NCBI RefSeq assembly: GCF_900163795.1
Contig: NZ_FWFD01000015.1
Coordinates: forward strand, 434,001 to 498,000
DNA: 64,000 bases
Reading direction: 5' to 3'
Origin: Vagococcus fluvialis bH819
GTDB taxonomy: Bacteria > Bacillota > Bacilli > Lactobacillales > Vagococcaceae
The position numbers and the translations under genes were made by a program. The notes under the pieces were generated by a model, which worked only from the letters and a program-made list of their open reading frames with translations, did no database searches and was not told where the DNA came from. The first letter of the stretch is position 1; every line of letters begins with the position of its first letter. Shown here piece by piece: positions 49,234 through 58,972 of this stretch.

Positions 49234-50499
49234 ATGAAAGAGAATATAATCATTCATGATTTTATTGATGTAGCTATTCAGTCGGGTGGCTGGATGCTTT
49301 TAGATCGTGTTTGTTTAAATAATCGAATTATTTCTTTAATCGGAGAACCAACAGAATCTGTTGAATTTGATGAAGAAAAAATAAGGACATCAAAAGAATT
49401 ATTAAAAGAATTATTAGAAATAGCAATCTCTAATAATAGAGTGTCTAGAAATGATGTTAAAGGCTTAGCTGAAATGTCATCAGAGTTGAGAGACATACTA
49501 ACCCCACCGCCATCTGTTGTGAATGCTTTGTTTTCTCAATATTATGAGACATCAGAAAAAGAAGCAACTGATTATTTTCATCTGATGAATGTTACAAATG
49601 GATATATAGAAAAAAACATTTCTTCTCAAGAAGAAGTAGTGGTTAAGAAGAGTCATTTTATGGTTCAAACAAAACTAGAGACAAGTCATTTTGAAGAAGC
49701 AGAAATCTGTGATTACTGTTTTGAAAGTGAAGGGTATGGCAAATTAAATAATCGTAATAAACGAATTATTAGAATGAATGTTAAGGGGGAAAGTTGGGGT
49801 TTTTCTTATTCTCAAAAACCAATTATTAAAGAAGAATGTATCTTTATGCCAGAAGAACATAAACCAATGATTATTAACCGTCAATTACAAGAAACAATGT
49901 TGAATTTATTGGATATATATCCCCATTATTTTATAACATATAACCCAAAAGTAGTGAGTGAATTAACTCATGGTTATCTATACGGTGGTGAAGCGTCTAC
50001 ACCATTAATTCAAGCTGAAAATGATTTTATGTTTGATATTCCTGGTTTTGTGACTGTATCAGCTTCCTTAGTTGAATGGCCGGTATCGGTAATTCGTTTG
50101 AAAACAACCTCTAAGAAAAACTTGATTAATGTGATAGAATATTTAACCCTAAAATGGCAACAATACTCATATCCTTCTTTAGATATTATCGCTAAGACTG
50201 AGGACGGATTGGATTTACATACCGTTATTTCTACATTTAGAAAAGAAGAAGAAGCTTATGTAGCAGAACTTATTTTACAAGATGCATCAGAAGCCTTTGT
50301 TAGAACGCCAGATTATGAAGCCTTACTTTCAAATAAAGAAAATAAAGTTGATTTTTTAGGTGTAGTAAATTTGAAGGATCATAATTTAACAAATGAAGAA
50401 ATCACTTCTGTTATGGAAGGAAATTACGAAAAACAACAAATATTCAAGAAAACACCAGAAGGTCAACAAGCCTTTGTTCGTTTTATTGATACACTTTAG
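49234..50499 (+). CDS. GalT-like protein (class II galactose-1-phosphate uridylyltransferase fold) lacking the catalytic motif
   Basis: 421 residues that align along their length with Firmicutes GalT: FIDVAIQSGGW near the start, TPPPSVVNALFSQYYETSEKEATDYF, CDYC...SEGYGKLNNR, GESWGFSYSQKPIIKEECI, PHYFITYN, and WPVSVIRL. Active class II enzymes are about 490 residues and have a catalytic LTHDHYQGG; here it reads LTHGYLYGG, so the second His is Tyr. The late FHPH/HHIKKEN histidine region is also missing. The frame is intact, with GAGGAG 9 bases before ATG 49234, so the protein is probably made. It is likely a pseudoenzyme or has a new role next to galE. Confidence 0.75.
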   Translation: MKENIIIHDFIDVAIQSGGWMLLDRVCLNNRIISLIGEPTESVEFDEEKIRTSKELLKELLEIAISNNRVSRNDVKGLAEMSSELRDILTPPPSVVNALFSQYYETSEKEATDYFHLMNVTNGYIEKNISSQEEVVVKKSHFMVQTKLETSHFEEAEICDYCFESEGYGKLNNRNKRIIRMNVKGESWGFSYSQKPIIKEECIFMPEEHKPMIINRQLQETMLNLLDIYPHYFITYNPKVVSELTHGYLYGGEASTPLIQAENDFMFDIPGFVTVSASLVEWPVSVIRLKTTSKKNLINVIEYLTLKWQQYSYPSLDIIAKTEDGLDLHTVISTFRKEEEAYVAELILQDASEAFVRTPDYEALLSNKENKVDFLGVVNLKDHNLTNEEITSVMEGNYEKQQIFKKTPEGQQAFVRFIDTL

Positions 50500-50518
50500 A
50501 TAGGAGGTTTTAGATGAA

Positions 50519-51238
50519 ATGAAGGAACCTAATCCAGTTTTGAAAAAATTAAAATCGAGTATTCTGTATATCGTAATAATTCTCGGTTTTTTCCTTTTAA
50601 CACAAGTTCCTATGCTCTTAATCATGATGTTATCACCTATTTTTAATCAAGCTTCATTGATTGTAACAACTATCTTGTTTGTATCATGGTTGATTATTAT
50701 TGGATTAATTATTTATTTTACGTGGCGTTATTACTTTAAATATAGTGATAAAAATAAATTTAAGATAACATTAAAAGATATCGGGATTGCTTTTACTTAT
50801 TATTTAGCTATGATGCTTGTAACAGTAACTATGACGATGGCCATGCAAATGATATATGGGGCTGACACATCTGAAAACCAAGAAGTTCTGGAAGCTTTGT
50901 TTGCAAGCGGAACTAATATTTGGTTTGTAGGTGCGATGTCACTAAGTGTCGGGGTAATTGCCCCTATCCTTGAAGAACTAGTTTTTAGAGGGATTCCAAG
51001 AGTCACTTTATTTAAAAATAGCCCAAAGTGGTTTATTATGTTTATGACATCGATTATTTTTTCAAGTGTTCATTTATCAGTGAATATCATCTCTTTTGCA
51101 ATGTATGCGTTAATGGGAGCTATACTGTGTCACGCTTATTTTAGAAGAGAAAATATTATAGATAGTATGCTGGTTCATTTCTTTAATAATGCAATTGTAG
51201 CAGTTGTTTTATTTTTATCTTTTATATTTCAAAAATAA
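50519..51238 (+). CDS. CPBP-family intramembrane metalloprotease
   Basis: Abi/CAAX-protease-like membrane protein; such proteins process peptides or confer self-immunity to bacteriocins, but the substrate here is unknown. The 239 residues have about seven hydrophobic segments and the three family motifs: EELVFRGIPR (about 157), FSSVHLSVN (about 181) and a late HFFNNAIV (about 220). A two-codon frame (ATG AAA TGA at 50514) precedes and overlaps ATG 50519; AGGAGG is at 50502. Ends at a terminator. Confidence 0.88.
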   Translation: MKEPNPVLKKLKSSILYIVIILGFFLLTQVPMLLIMMLSPIFNQASLIVTTILFVSWLIIIGLIIYFTWRYYFKYSDKNKFKITLKDIGIAFTYYLAMMLVTVTMTMAMQMIYGADTSENQEVLEALFASGTNIWFVGAMSLSVGVIAPILEELVFRGIPRVTLFKNSPKWFIMFMTSIIFSSVHLSVNIISFAMYALMGAILCHAYFRRENIIDSMLVHFFNNAIVAVVLFLSFIFQK

Positions 51239-51275
51239 AAAGAAGTTGACTTTAATTTTAGTCAACTTCTTTTTA
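51237..51275. terminator. Terminator after the CPBP gene
   Basis: Arms AAAAAGAAGTTGACT and AGTCAACTTCTTTTT around TTAATTTT. Confidence 0.9.
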
Positions 51276-51348
51276 TGTGATAAAGGTATCTTTTTTTATT
51301 GATATCTATTAAAATGGAGGGTATGGATTAAATTAGAGAGGTGTTTGA

Positions 51349-52650
51349 ATGGTAGGCTTCAAATTAATATTAATTGCGATAATGATCTATATAACAGCCC
51401 TTTTTGTGGCAGCAGAATTTGCTTTAGTTAAAGTAAGATCATCTAAGTTGGAACAACTCGCAGCAAGTGGGACAAAGAATGCTGACTTAGGCTTGCATTT
51501 AGTTCATCACTTGGATGATTACTTAAGTGCTTGTCAATTAGGAATTACTTTGACGACTTTAATTATTGGGGGAATTGGAGAAGAAACTGTTCGAACCTTG
51601 TTATCTCCGTTAGTCAGTAAATTACCTATGTCTAATAGTATCACGTTAACTATTTCAATTGTTTTATCTTATTTTTTAGTAACATTTGTGGAAGTTGTTA
51701 TAGGCGAACTATTACCTAAATCATATAGTATTGCTAATCCAGAAAAGGTTGTTTTGGGGATTGCTAAACCTTTGCATTTTTTCTATAAATTAACATACTT
51801 ATTTATCAAACTATTGAATCACTCAGCTAATCTAATCGGTAAAGCGTTTGGTGTTCATATGGTTGGTGAAGCAGAAGAAACATTATCTGAAGAAGAACTG
51901 ATTCTAGTTGCAGCAGACAGTTACAGCAAGGGTGAAATTAATCAAGAAGAGTTCAAATATATTTCTAATATTTTTGAGTTTGATGAAAGACAAGTTAAGG
52001 AAATAATGACAAATCGTTTAGAAATGAAAGTCTTAGATTATGATTTGACGATTGAAGAGGCAATACCTAAAATTATTGATGTAGGGTACAGTCGTTTTCC
52101 TGTTATTAAAGAATCTAAAGATGAGATTATGGGGTATGTCACCTTACAACAATTGGTTCGAAGTTCTTATATTGATAAAAATCGTTTGTTGGCAGAAGAA
52201 ACAGCAAAACCAATTTTCGTCATGGAAACGATGGTTGTCAAAGATGTCCTGAAAAAAATGCAAGAAGAACACAAACACATTGCAATGGTTGTTGATGAAT
52301 ATGGTGGCACAGTAGGCATTGTAACAATCGAGGACATTATTGAGGAAATTGTCGGTGATATCCAAGATGAACTTGATACAGAAAAAGAAATGATCCAACC
52401 ATTAGGACATCATGAGTATCTTGTAGAAGGAAAAATTGAACTAGATGAAATTAGACACTACTTTGATTTAAAAGATTTAGAAGATCCAAATGGTAATGTG
52501 ACTTTAAGTGGCTATTTTACAAGTGTTTATTCCAATGAGGTCGAAAAAGGCTTTTCTTTTGAAATCGAAGGAGTTGTTTTTACTGCTCTGCTAGTTAGAC
52601 AAACGGTTGTGGAGAGAGTTAAAATTAAAGATACTAGAGCGAGTGCATAG
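51349..52650 (+). CDS. CNNM/CorC-type transporter-like protein (hemolysin C family)
   Basis: Membrane protein of the group that includes magnesium-export proteins of Bacillus (YhdP, MpfA). The 433 residues have a DUF21 membrane domain (1-190; [26 protein letters not shown]), a pair of CBS domains (about 210-335; [21 protein letters not shown]) and a C-terminal CorC_HlyC domain. ATG 51349 follows GAGAGGTG. Magnesium export is the best-supported role in relatives. Ends at a small terminator. Confidence 0.88.
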   Translation: MVGFKLILIAIMIYITALFVAAEFALVKVRSSKLEQLAASGTKNADLGLHLVHHLDDYLSACQLGITLTTLIIGGIGEETVRTLLSPLVSKLPMSNSITLTISIVLSYFLVTFVEVVIGELLPKSYSIANPEKVVLGIAKPLHFFYKLTYLFIKLLNHSANLIGKAFGVHMVGEAEETLSEEELILVAADSYSKGEINQEEFKYISNIFEFDERQVKEIMTNRLEMKVLDYDLTIEEAIPKIIDVGYSRFPVIKESKDEIMGYVTLQQLVRSSYIDKNRLLAEETAKPIFVMETMVVKDVLKKMQEEHKHIAMVVDEYGGTVGIVTIEDIIEEIVGDIQDELDTEKEMIQPLGHHEYLVEGKIELDEIRHYFDLKDLEDPNGNVTLSGYFTSVYSNEVEKGFSFEIEGVVFTALLVRQTVVERVKIKDTRASA

Positions 52651-52652
52651 AA

Positions 52653-52682
52653 GGATGAGACATTCAACTCTCATCTTTTTTG
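52653..52682 (+). terminator. Terminator after the CNNM gene
   Basis: Arms GATGAGA and TCTCATC around CATTCAAC, then T6. Confidence 0.75.
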
Positions 52683-52753
52683 TCTTATGCTAAGCCTTAA
52701 ATCTTAAAATATGCTACAATATATCAGAATACTAGGGAAAAGGATCGATGAAT

Positions 52754-53482
52754 ATGACGATTTTAGGGATAGATACATCTAATCAAAGTATGGCGTTATG
52801 CCTATATGAAAATAATAAGATAATTGCAAGTTATACAAGTACAACTCAGAAAAATCATAGTGTTACATTAATGCCAGCTATTGATTTTCTTTTGGCCTCT
52901 AATGGTTTAAAACCTAAAGATTTAACTAAAGTCGTCGTTGCAGAAGGACCTGGTTCGTATACTGGTTTAAGAATAGGGGTGACAACGGCTAAAACATTAG
53001 CATGGACGTTAGGAATTGAGTTGGCATCTATTTCAAGCTTAGCTATGTTAGCTGCCACAAAAGATAATTTTGAAGGGTTGATTGTACCATTATTCAATGC
53101 ACGTAGAAATAATGTTTACACAGGTGCGTATGAATGGCTAGATGGAAAATTGATAGCTACTATAGCAGATCAACATATTGAATTAGAAGAGTGGCTTGCC
53201 CAACTTTTAACTCATAAAAAACCTATCCATTTAGTAGGACCAGATTTAGATGTATTTAGTGAAACATTAGAAAAGTTTAAAGAAACAGAAATTATATTTA
53301 GTCAATCAATCGTTAATAATGATATCAAGGCAACTTCTTTTTATTTATTAGAAGAACAAAATATATTAATTGATAATATTGAAGATTTTGTTCCTAAATA
53401 CTTAAAAAAAGTAGAAGCTGAGGAGAAATGGTTAGAAGAACATCGTACCCAAAAGGATGTTAGTTATGTTGAGCGAGTATAG
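52754..53482 (+). CDS. tsaB: tRNA threonylcarbamoyladenosine synthesis protein TsaB
   Basis: Partner of TsaD and TsaE in making t6A37 in ANN-decoding tRNAs. The 242 residues have the ASKHA-type start ILGIDTSNQSMALCL and the block VAEGPGSYTGLRIGVTTAKTLA (about 62-83), and lack TsaD's metal histidines, as expected. I chose ATG 52754, 10 bases after AGG at 52741; ATG 52748 is too close. First gene of tsaB-rimI-rimI2-tsaD; overlaps rimI. Confidence 0.93.
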   Translation: MTILGIDTSNQSMALCLYENNKIIASYTSTTQKNHSVTLMPAIDFLLASNGLKPKDLTKVVVAEGPGSYTGLRIGVTTAKTLAWTLGIELASISSLAMLAATKDNFEGLIVPLFNARRNNVYTGAYEWLDGKLIATIADQHIELEEWLAQLLTHKKPIHLVGPDLDVFSETLEKFKETEIIFSQSIVNNDIKATSFYLLEEQNILIDNIEDFVPKYLKKVEAEEKWLEEHRTQKDVSYVERV

Positions 53483-53975
53483 TGATTATAATAAAAAGCA
53501 GAAAGATAACGCCATGAAGCCTTTGATTCGTTACGAAATAGCCAAGGTAACAGATATTTATTTATTTCAAGATATTTTGAAAGAAGTCTATGGAAAATCA
53601 CCTTGGAGCAATACTATTTTTTGGTTAGAGCTTACTAAAAGGCAGCAAAGTCTATATGTTAAAGCAGTTCATGGCTCGGAGGTGTTAGGCTTTATAGGTG
53701 TTCGAGTCATGAATACTGATGCTCATATTACAAACTTGGCTGTACTACCAAAATATCAACATCATGGAATAGGCAAACAGTTATTAGTAGAATCTCTGAT
53801 TTTTGCTAAAAATAATAAATGCCTGACCATGAGTTTAGAGGTTAAAAAGACAAATTATCGAGCAATAAATCTTTATAAGAATTTCGGCTTTTATATTAAT
53901 GGAATTAAGCCAAAATATTATAAAGAAGATCAAGAAGATGCGGTAGATATGTTTTTAACTTTAGAGGAGTCATAA
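53466..53975 (+). CDS. rimI: Ribosomal protein alanine N-acetyltransferase RimI
   Basis: GNAT enzyme that acetylates N-terminal alanine (S18 in E. coli). The 169 residues have LAVLPKYQHHGIGKQLLVES (about 93), the CoA-binding loop, and NYRAINLYKNFGFYINGIKPKYY, typical of RimI. I chose ATG 53466, 7 bases after AAAAGG; ATG 53457 sits on that site. Overlaps tsaB. It is followed by a second, more divergent copy. Confidence 0.85.
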   Translation: MLSEYSDYNKKQKDNAMKPLIRYEIAKVTDIYLFQDILKEVYGKSPWSNTIFWLELTKRQQSLYVKAVHGSEVLGFIGVRVMNTDAHITNLAVLPKYQHHGIGKQLLVESLIFAKNNKCLTMSLEVKKTNYRAINLYKNFGFYINGIKPKYYKEDQEDAVDMFLTLEES

Positions 53976-53978
53976 GCA

Positions 53979-54428
53979 ATGAATGGACAGCAAGTTAATT
54001 TATCTGATGAATTGTTAGCCAAAAAATGTGTCAAACTAAGTGAAGAAACGTTTAGCACAGGTTCACCATGGGATGAAAACCAATTTTTAAGCTCTTTAAC
54101 AAATGAAACCCACAAAAAGTATTTTTTATTTGAAGAAAATAACTTAATTGGTTTTATTCTGTTTTCGGTTGTTCTTGATGAGGCAGATTTACTTTTGATT
54201 GGCGTTGACCTAAAGTTTCAAAGGCAAGCAGTTGGTTATCAGCTGCTTCAAGAAGCACAAAAGGAATTAAAGGAAATGACTGTCAAAAAAATATTTCTCG
54301 AAGTCAGAAGAAGCAATATAAAAGCAATAAAATTTTATCAAAAAAATGGATTTAAAAAAATTGGAGTTAGAAATAATTATTATCAAAGTCCAAAAGAAGA
54401 TGCTTTAATTTGGATGTTAGAATTATAG
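53979..54428 (+). CDS. Second RimI-like GNAT acetyltransferase
   Basis: 149 residues, arranged like the preceding gene: [20 protein letters not shown] (the CoA loop reads QRQAVG where RimI has Q/RxxGxG; the first Gly is Ala), [24 protein letters not shown] at the end. Placed three bases after rimI and followed at 11 bp by tsaD. Tandem RimI genes are seen in related cocci. The changed loop may lower or alter CoA binding; the acceptor is unknown. Confidence 0.8.
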   Translation: MNGQQVNLSDELLAKKCVKLSEETFSTGSPWDENQFLSSLTNETHKKYFLFEENNLIGFILFSVVLDEADLLLIGVDLKFQRQAVGYQLLQEAQKELKEMTVKKIFLEVRRSNIKAIKFYQKNGFKKIGVRNNYYQSPKEDALIWMLEL

Positions 54429-54439
54429 GACGTGAAAAA

Positions 54440-55468
54440 ATGAATATATTTAAAAATAAAAAGAGAAAACTCATTTTAGCAATAGAAAGTAGTTGTGACG
54501 AAACTAGTGTTGCAATTATTGAAGACGGTAATCAAATATTATCTAATATTGTTGCTTCGCAAATAAATAGTCATAAACGTTTTGGTGGTGTAGTACCTGA
54601 AGTTGCTAGCAGACACCATGTCGAGCAAATCATTGGCTGTATTGACGAATCTCTTAAAGAAGCGAATGTGGAAGCTGCTGATTTAGGTGCAGTAGCTGTA
54701 ACCTACGGCCCTGGATTAGTCGGTGCTTTGTTGATTGGAATTACAGCAGCTAAAAGTTTTGCTTGGGCTAATGAATTACCATTAATCCCAGTTAATCATA
54801 TGGCAGGTCATATCTATGCGGCAAGTTTTGTTTCCGAAATGAGCTTTCCGGCAATGGCGCTACTAGTCAGCGGAGGACATACAGAACTTGTTTATATGAA
54901 AGAGCATGGTAGTTTTGAAATTATTGGTGAAACGCGAGATGACGCATGTGGAGAAGCTTATGACAAAGTTGGTCGAGTGTTAGGACTAAAATATCCAAGT
55001 GGTAAAGAAATTGATCAGATGGCACATGTGGGAGAAGATAGTTACAATTTTCCTCGTGCTATGATTAGAGAAGATAATTATGATTTTAGCTTTAGTGGGC
55101 TAAAAAGTTCATTCATTAATCTAGTTCATAATGCGGAACAAAGAGATGAACTACTAGATAATAATAATCTAGCAGCAAGTTTTCAGGCGAGTGTCATTGA
55201 GGTTTTAGTGGCTAAGACGATGAGAGCTTGTAAAGAATATAACGTTAAGCAATTAATCGTTGCTGGTGGTGTTGCTGCCAATCAAGGACTGAGAACAGCT
55301 TTGGAAAAAAGTGTTCATGAAGAATTAAATCAAGTTAAATTTATTGTTCCGCCATTAAGATTGTGCGGTGATAATGCAGCGATGATCGGGGCAGCAGCAT
55401 TTATTGAAGCAGAAAAAGGTAATTTTGCCAGCTGGGATTTAAATGCCAAACCAAGTGTTACCTTATAA
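54440..55468 (+). CDS. tsaD: tRNA N6-threonylcarbamoyladenosine synthase TsaD
   Basis: Transfers the threonylcarbamoyl group to A37, with TsaB and TsaE. The 342 residues start [20 protein letters not shown], with the metal site HMAGH ([10 protein letters not shown]), [10 protein letters not shown] and [11 protein letters not shown] chose ATG 54440, 9 bases after AGGA; the longer frame runs back into the preceding gene. Last gene of the t6A cluster. Confidence 0.97.
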   Translation: MNIFKNKKRKLILAIESSCDETSVAIIEDGNQILSNIVASQINSHKRFGGVVPEVASRHHVEQIIGCIDESLKEANVEAADLGAVAVTYGPGLVGALLIGITAAKSFAWANELPLIPVNHMAGHIYAASFVSEMSFPAMALLVSGGHTELVYMKEHGSFEIIGETRDDACGEAYDKVGRVLGLKYPSGKEIDQMAHVGEDSYNFPRAMIREDNYDFSFSGLKSSFINLVHNAEQRDELLDNNNLAASFQASVIEVLVAKTMRACKEYNVKQLIVAGGVAANQGLRTALEKSVHEELNQVKFIVPPLRLCGDNAAMIGAAAFIEAEKGNFASWDLNAKPSVTL

Positions 55469-55480
55469 ATAGAGCTACTC

Positions 55481-55530
55481 AGATAAGTCGTCCTTCACAC
55501 TGAAATTTGTGAGTGACGACTTATTTATAA
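55481..55530 (+). terminator. Hairpin terminator after tsaD
   Basis: Arms GATAAGTCGTC..TCACA and TGTGAGTGACGACTTAT, with a weak T-rich tail (TTTATAAA). Confidence 0.6.
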
Positions 55531-55595
55531 AAGATAGATTGGTCTAAATTAATTAATTAAAAAGCATAAGCAAGCAAGACTATTGAGATAAATGA

Positions 55596-55601
55596 TATAA
55601 T
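55596..55601 (+). promoter_or_regulatory. Extended -10 promoter before murI
   Basis: TGATATAAT (TATAAT 55596-55601, TG at 55593) about 44 bp before murI. Confidence 0.5.
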
Positions 55602-55644
55602 GATCAGTAGTACACAGATATATAAAGAAAAAGAGGTCGATCAC

Positions 55645-56451
55645 ATGAGTAATAATAGCCCAATCGGATTTTTAGATTCCGGTGTGGGTGGTTTAACTGT
55701 CGTTAAAGAAGCGATGAAGCAACTACCTAATGAAACAGTCTATTATGTAGGAGACACGTTACGTTGTCCATATGGACCAAGACCTGTTGAACAAATTAAA
55801 CAATTTACTTGGGAAATGACTCAGTATTTATTAAAAAAAAATGTCAAAATGATTGTATTTGCATGTAATACAGCCACAGCAGTAGCGCTTGAGGATATTA
55901 AGAAAACCTTACGGATACCGGTTGTTGGTGTAATTAATCCTGGTGCTCGAGCAGCATTAAAATTAACAAATAATAATAAAATTGGTGTCATCGGTACAGT
56001 CGGAACTATTAACAGTGGTGAATATGTGAACGCTATTCATAAAAAGTCACCTAAGACAGATGTTTACGGAGTGGCGTGTCCTAAATTTGTGCCAATTGTT
56101 GAAAGTAAAGAATATGAATCAGTTATTGCCGAGAGTGTTGTCAACGAAGCTCTTGCCACATTCAATGGTAAGAACGTGGATACACTGGTCATGGGATGTA
56201 CTCATTATCCGCTTCTCAAACCACTGATCAAAAAAGAAATGGGTGAACATGTTCAGTTAATTGATTCAGGAGCAGAAGCTGTTAGTGAGGTTAGTATGCT
56301 ATTGGATTACTATAATATTGCAGCAGATGCAATAGATGAAGAGAAACAACACGAGTTTTTCATGACAGGTTCTAAAAAAATGTTTGAAGATATTAGCCTT
56401 GATTGGCTTAATTTAGAATCAATTTCAGTTAATAAAATAATGCTACCATAA
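55645..56451 (+). CDS. murI: Glutamate racemase
   Basis: Makes D-glutamate for peptidoglycan. The 268 residues have both catalytic cysteines: FACNTATAVAL (about 73) and MGCTHYPLLK (about 184), and begin PIGFLDSGVGGLTV. I chose ATG 55645, 8 bases after AAGAGG; the longer frame extends into the promoter. The order murI-rph/rdgB-yfcE is usual in Lactobacillales. Confidence 0.96.
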   Translation: MSNNSPIGFLDSGVGGLTVVKEAMKQLPNETVYYVGDTLRCPYGPRPVEQIKQFTWEMTQYLLKKNVKMIVFACNTATAVALEDIKKTLRIPVVGVINPGARAALKLTNNNKIGVIGTVGTINSGEYVNAIHKKSPKTDVYGVACPKFVPIVESKEYESVIAESVVNEALATFNGKNVDTLVMGCTHYPLLKPLIKKEMGEHVQLIDSGAEAVSEVSMLLDYYNIAADAIDEEKQHEFFMTGSKKMFEDISLDWLNLESISVNKIMLP

Positions 56452-56463
56452 AGGATGATGAAG

Positions 56464-57813
56464 ATGAGACAAGACCATAGGCAAAATAATGAGATAAGAA
56501 AAGTAACAATTGAAACGGATTATTTAATTCATCCAGAAGGGTCAGTTTTAATTAGTTTTGGTCAAACAAAAGTGATCGTTAATGCGACAATTGAAGAATC
56601 AGTTCCCCCTTTTTTGAGAGGGACTGAAACAGGGTGGGTTACCGCAGAATACAGCATGCTACCTCGTGCAACTAATACTAGAAATCGTCGTGAAAGTAGT
56701 AAAGGCAAGTTGACAGGGCGTACGATGGAAATCCAACGCTTAATCGGTCGTTCACTACGTGCCGTAGTAGATTTAGAAAAATTAGGTGAAAGATCCATTG
56801 TGGTAGATTGTGATGTTATTCAAGCTGATGGTGGAACAAGGACAGCGAGTATTACTGGTGCATTTGTAGCACTTAAACTTGCGATAGACAAATTGATGGC
56901 CACAGGTGAGTTAACTGAAAATCCAATCAAGGAACATTTAGCAGCGATAAGCATCGGCGTTTTACCAAATGGTGAAGTGGTAACAGATTTGAATTATGTA
57001 GAAGATTCTAGTGCCCATGTAGATATGAATATTATCATGACTGAATCGGGACGCCTTGTTGAAATTCAAGGAACAGGAGAAGAGGCGACTTTTACTCGGT
57101 CTGAATTAAATGAAATGTTGGATTTTGGAGAAGCATCAATTAAAGAATTAATTAGTATCCAAAAGAAAAGTTTATGTCGTCAGTCGATTCATCCAGAAGT
57201 TAAAATAGTGAATGATAAAGAAATTTTAATTGCAACTCAGAATGTGGGGAAGGCAAAAGAATTTGAATCGATCTTTAATGAAAAGGGTTATACCATTAAA
57301 ACATTATTAGACTATCCAGAAGTTCCAGACGTTGAAGAAACAGGGATGACATTTGAAGCCAATGCTCGTCTAAAAGCAGAAACCATAGCTGATATTTTTC
57401 AATGTGTGGTTTTAGCGGATGATTCAGGGTTAAAAGTAGATGCTCTTCATGGTCAACCAGGTGTTTTTTCAGCACGATATGCAGGAGAAAATAAAAGTGA
57501 TGCAGCTAATAATGCTAAACTTTTACATGAACTTTACGGTGTAGAACAAGAAAAAAGAGGAGGGAAATTCCATTGTACTCTTGTATTAGCAGCACCTAAT
57601 CAAAAAAGTTTAGTAGTGACTGGGGAAGTAGAAGGGGTTATTGGGACAATTCCTCGTGGAGATAATGGCTTTGGTTATGACCCGTTGTTCTTTGTACCTG
57701 AGTTTAATAAAACGATGGCTGAATTGACATCAGAAGAAAAAAATAAAGTGAGTCACAGAGCAAAAGCAATTGAGAATTTATCTGAAGTATTTGATCAGTG
57801 GATGGAGGATTAA
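56464..57813 (+). CDS. Fused RNase PH and RdgB/HAM1 NTP pyrophosphatase
   Basis: Two enzymes in one 449-residue chain. Residues 1-245 are RNase PH ([74 protein letters not shown]), which trims tRNA 3' ends using phosphate. Residues 252-449 are the house-cleaning pyrophosphatase for ITP/XTP ([51 protein letters not shown]). The linker is only a few residues and no stop or start lies between. I chose ATG 56464, 9 bases after AAGG. I recall such fusions in some lactic acid bacteria. Confidence 0.93.
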   Translation: MRQDHRQNNEIRKVTIETDYLIHPEGSVLISFGQTKVIVNATIEESVPPFLRGTETGWVTAEYSMLPRATNTRNRRESSKGKLTGRTMEIQRLIGRSLRAVVDLEKLGERSIVVDCDVIQADGGTRTASITGAFVALKLAIDKLMATGELTENPIKEHLAAISIGVLPNGEVVTDLNYVEDSSAHVDMNIIMTESGRLVEIQGTGEEATFTRSELNEMLDFGEASIKELISIQKKSLCRQSIHPEVKIVNDKEILIATQNVGKAKEFESIFNEKGYTIKTLLDYPEVPDVEETGMTFEANARLKAETIADIFQCVVLADDSGLKVDALHGQPGVFSARYAGENKSDAANNAKLLHELYGVEQEKRGGKFHCTLVLAAPNQKSLVVTGEVEGVIGTIPRGDNGFGYDPLFFVPEFNKTMAELTSEEKNKVSHRAKAIENLSEVFDQWMED

Positions 57814-57815
57814 AA

Positions 57816-58331
57816 ATGAAATATCTAGTTGTTAGTGATAATCATGGTGACCGAGATGTTTTAGTTAACATTGCTGAGCATTGGCAGCAAAAAGTAGCTG
57901 GTATGTTTCATTGTGGCGATTCTGAATTAGAAGTGACAGATGAATTATGGCGAAAATTTGTGGTTGTTAAAGGAAATTGCGACTATGATCCTAAATATGA
58001 AGTAGAATGTGTGATTAAAACAGATGATATTGTGTTTTATATGACACATGGTCACTTATTTAATGTAAATACTAGTTTGAATCATTTGGCTCTTTCAGCT
58101 AAAGAAAAAGGAGCAAATATTGTTTTATATGGTCATACGCATAAATTATTTGCTGAAATGGAACAAAATATTTTATTTCTGAATCCTGGAAGTATCTCTC
58201 AACCTAGAGGAAAGTACAGTCATTTAAAAACGTATGCTATCATCGAAGTCACAGAAAAAGAAATAAAAATTACTTATCATGATCGTAGCCATCAAGTAAT
58301 ACCCGAACTATCTCTTGTATTTAATAAATAA
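57816..58331 (+). CDS. YfcE/MJ0936-family metallophosphoesterase
   Basis: Small cytoplasmic phosphodiesterase with a two-metal site; physiological substrate unknown. The 171 residues contain VVSDNHGDRD (9 residues in), FHCGDSEL, VKGNCDYD and GHTHK, the metal-binding set. I chose ATG 57816, 7 bases after GGAGG; it lies two bases after the rph-rdgB stop and is co-transcribed. Confidence 0.88.
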   Translation: MKYLVVSDNHGDRDVLVNIAEHWQQKVAGMFHCGDSELEVTDELWRKFVVVKGNCDYDPKYEVECVIKTDDIVFYMTHGHLFNVNTSLNHLALSAKEKGANIVLYGHTHKLFAEMEQNILFLNPGSISQPRGKYSHLKTYAIIEVTEKEIKITYHDRSHQVIPELSLVFNK

Positions 58332-58435
58332 ATTAAGTTATTTATAATAAGTTATGAATAAAATGTGAAAATGCTGATTATGCTCTTTTTTTAAGGTAAA
58401 ATAAGTTTAGTAACTAAAGAATGGAGGCACTCCAC

Positions 58436-58972
58436 ATGATAGGGAATGCTGTTAAAAATATTTTATTAGAAAATGAAGAACATCTTTTAGTCGATGGAGA
58501 TAATGTAGCCACACTTACAGACACGAACAATTTGGAACATGCTTTACTTGTTTTAACCAATATAGGATATAGTAAAATTCCGGTGTTAAATAAGGAACAA
58601 CAGTTAGTGGGCTTAATCTCATTATCCCATGTTGTAACAGAGATGTTTGACACAGAGAAAATTAATGCTGATCGACTTTCAGATATAAAGGTAGCAGACG
58701 TGATGGATACAGATGTAAAATCAATTCAATTACCTTATAATATAGAACGCATATTAAATTTATTAGTTGATACAAATTTTATTCCAGTTGTTAATGAAAA
58801 GAATGAGTTTTTAGGAATTGTTACAAGAAAAGAAATTTTAAAATCAGTCAATCACTTAGCCCATGAGCTAGAAATAAAGTATGATGTCTATGAAAAAGAA
58901 ATCATACCTGACATTAAAATTAATCTAAAAAGGGTTGAAGAGAATGGTATGGTCGGAAAAAGAAGTCATTAA
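58436..58972 (+). CDS. cbpB: CBS-domain c-di-AMP-binding protein CbpB (YkuL-like)
   Basis: Two CBS domains (about 15-70 and 78-140; YSKIPVLNKEQQLVGLISL and FIPVVNEKNEFLGIVTRKE). In Listeria and Bacillus the homologue binds c-di-AMP and, when free, activates the Rel enzyme that makes (p)ppGpp. The 178-residue length fits. I chose ATG 58436, 8 bases after GGAGG. Overlaps the next gene by 29 bases, as in an operon. The c-di-AMP role here is inference by homology. Confidence 0.85.
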   Translation: MIGNAVKNILLENEEHLLVDGDNVATLTDTNNLEHALLVLTNIGYSKIPVLNKEQQLVGLISLSHVVTEMFDTEKINADRLSDIKVADVMDTDVKSIQLPYNIERILNLLVDTNFIPVVNEKNEFLGIVTRKEILKSVNHLAHELEIKYDVYEKEIIPDIKINLKRVEENGMVGKRSH

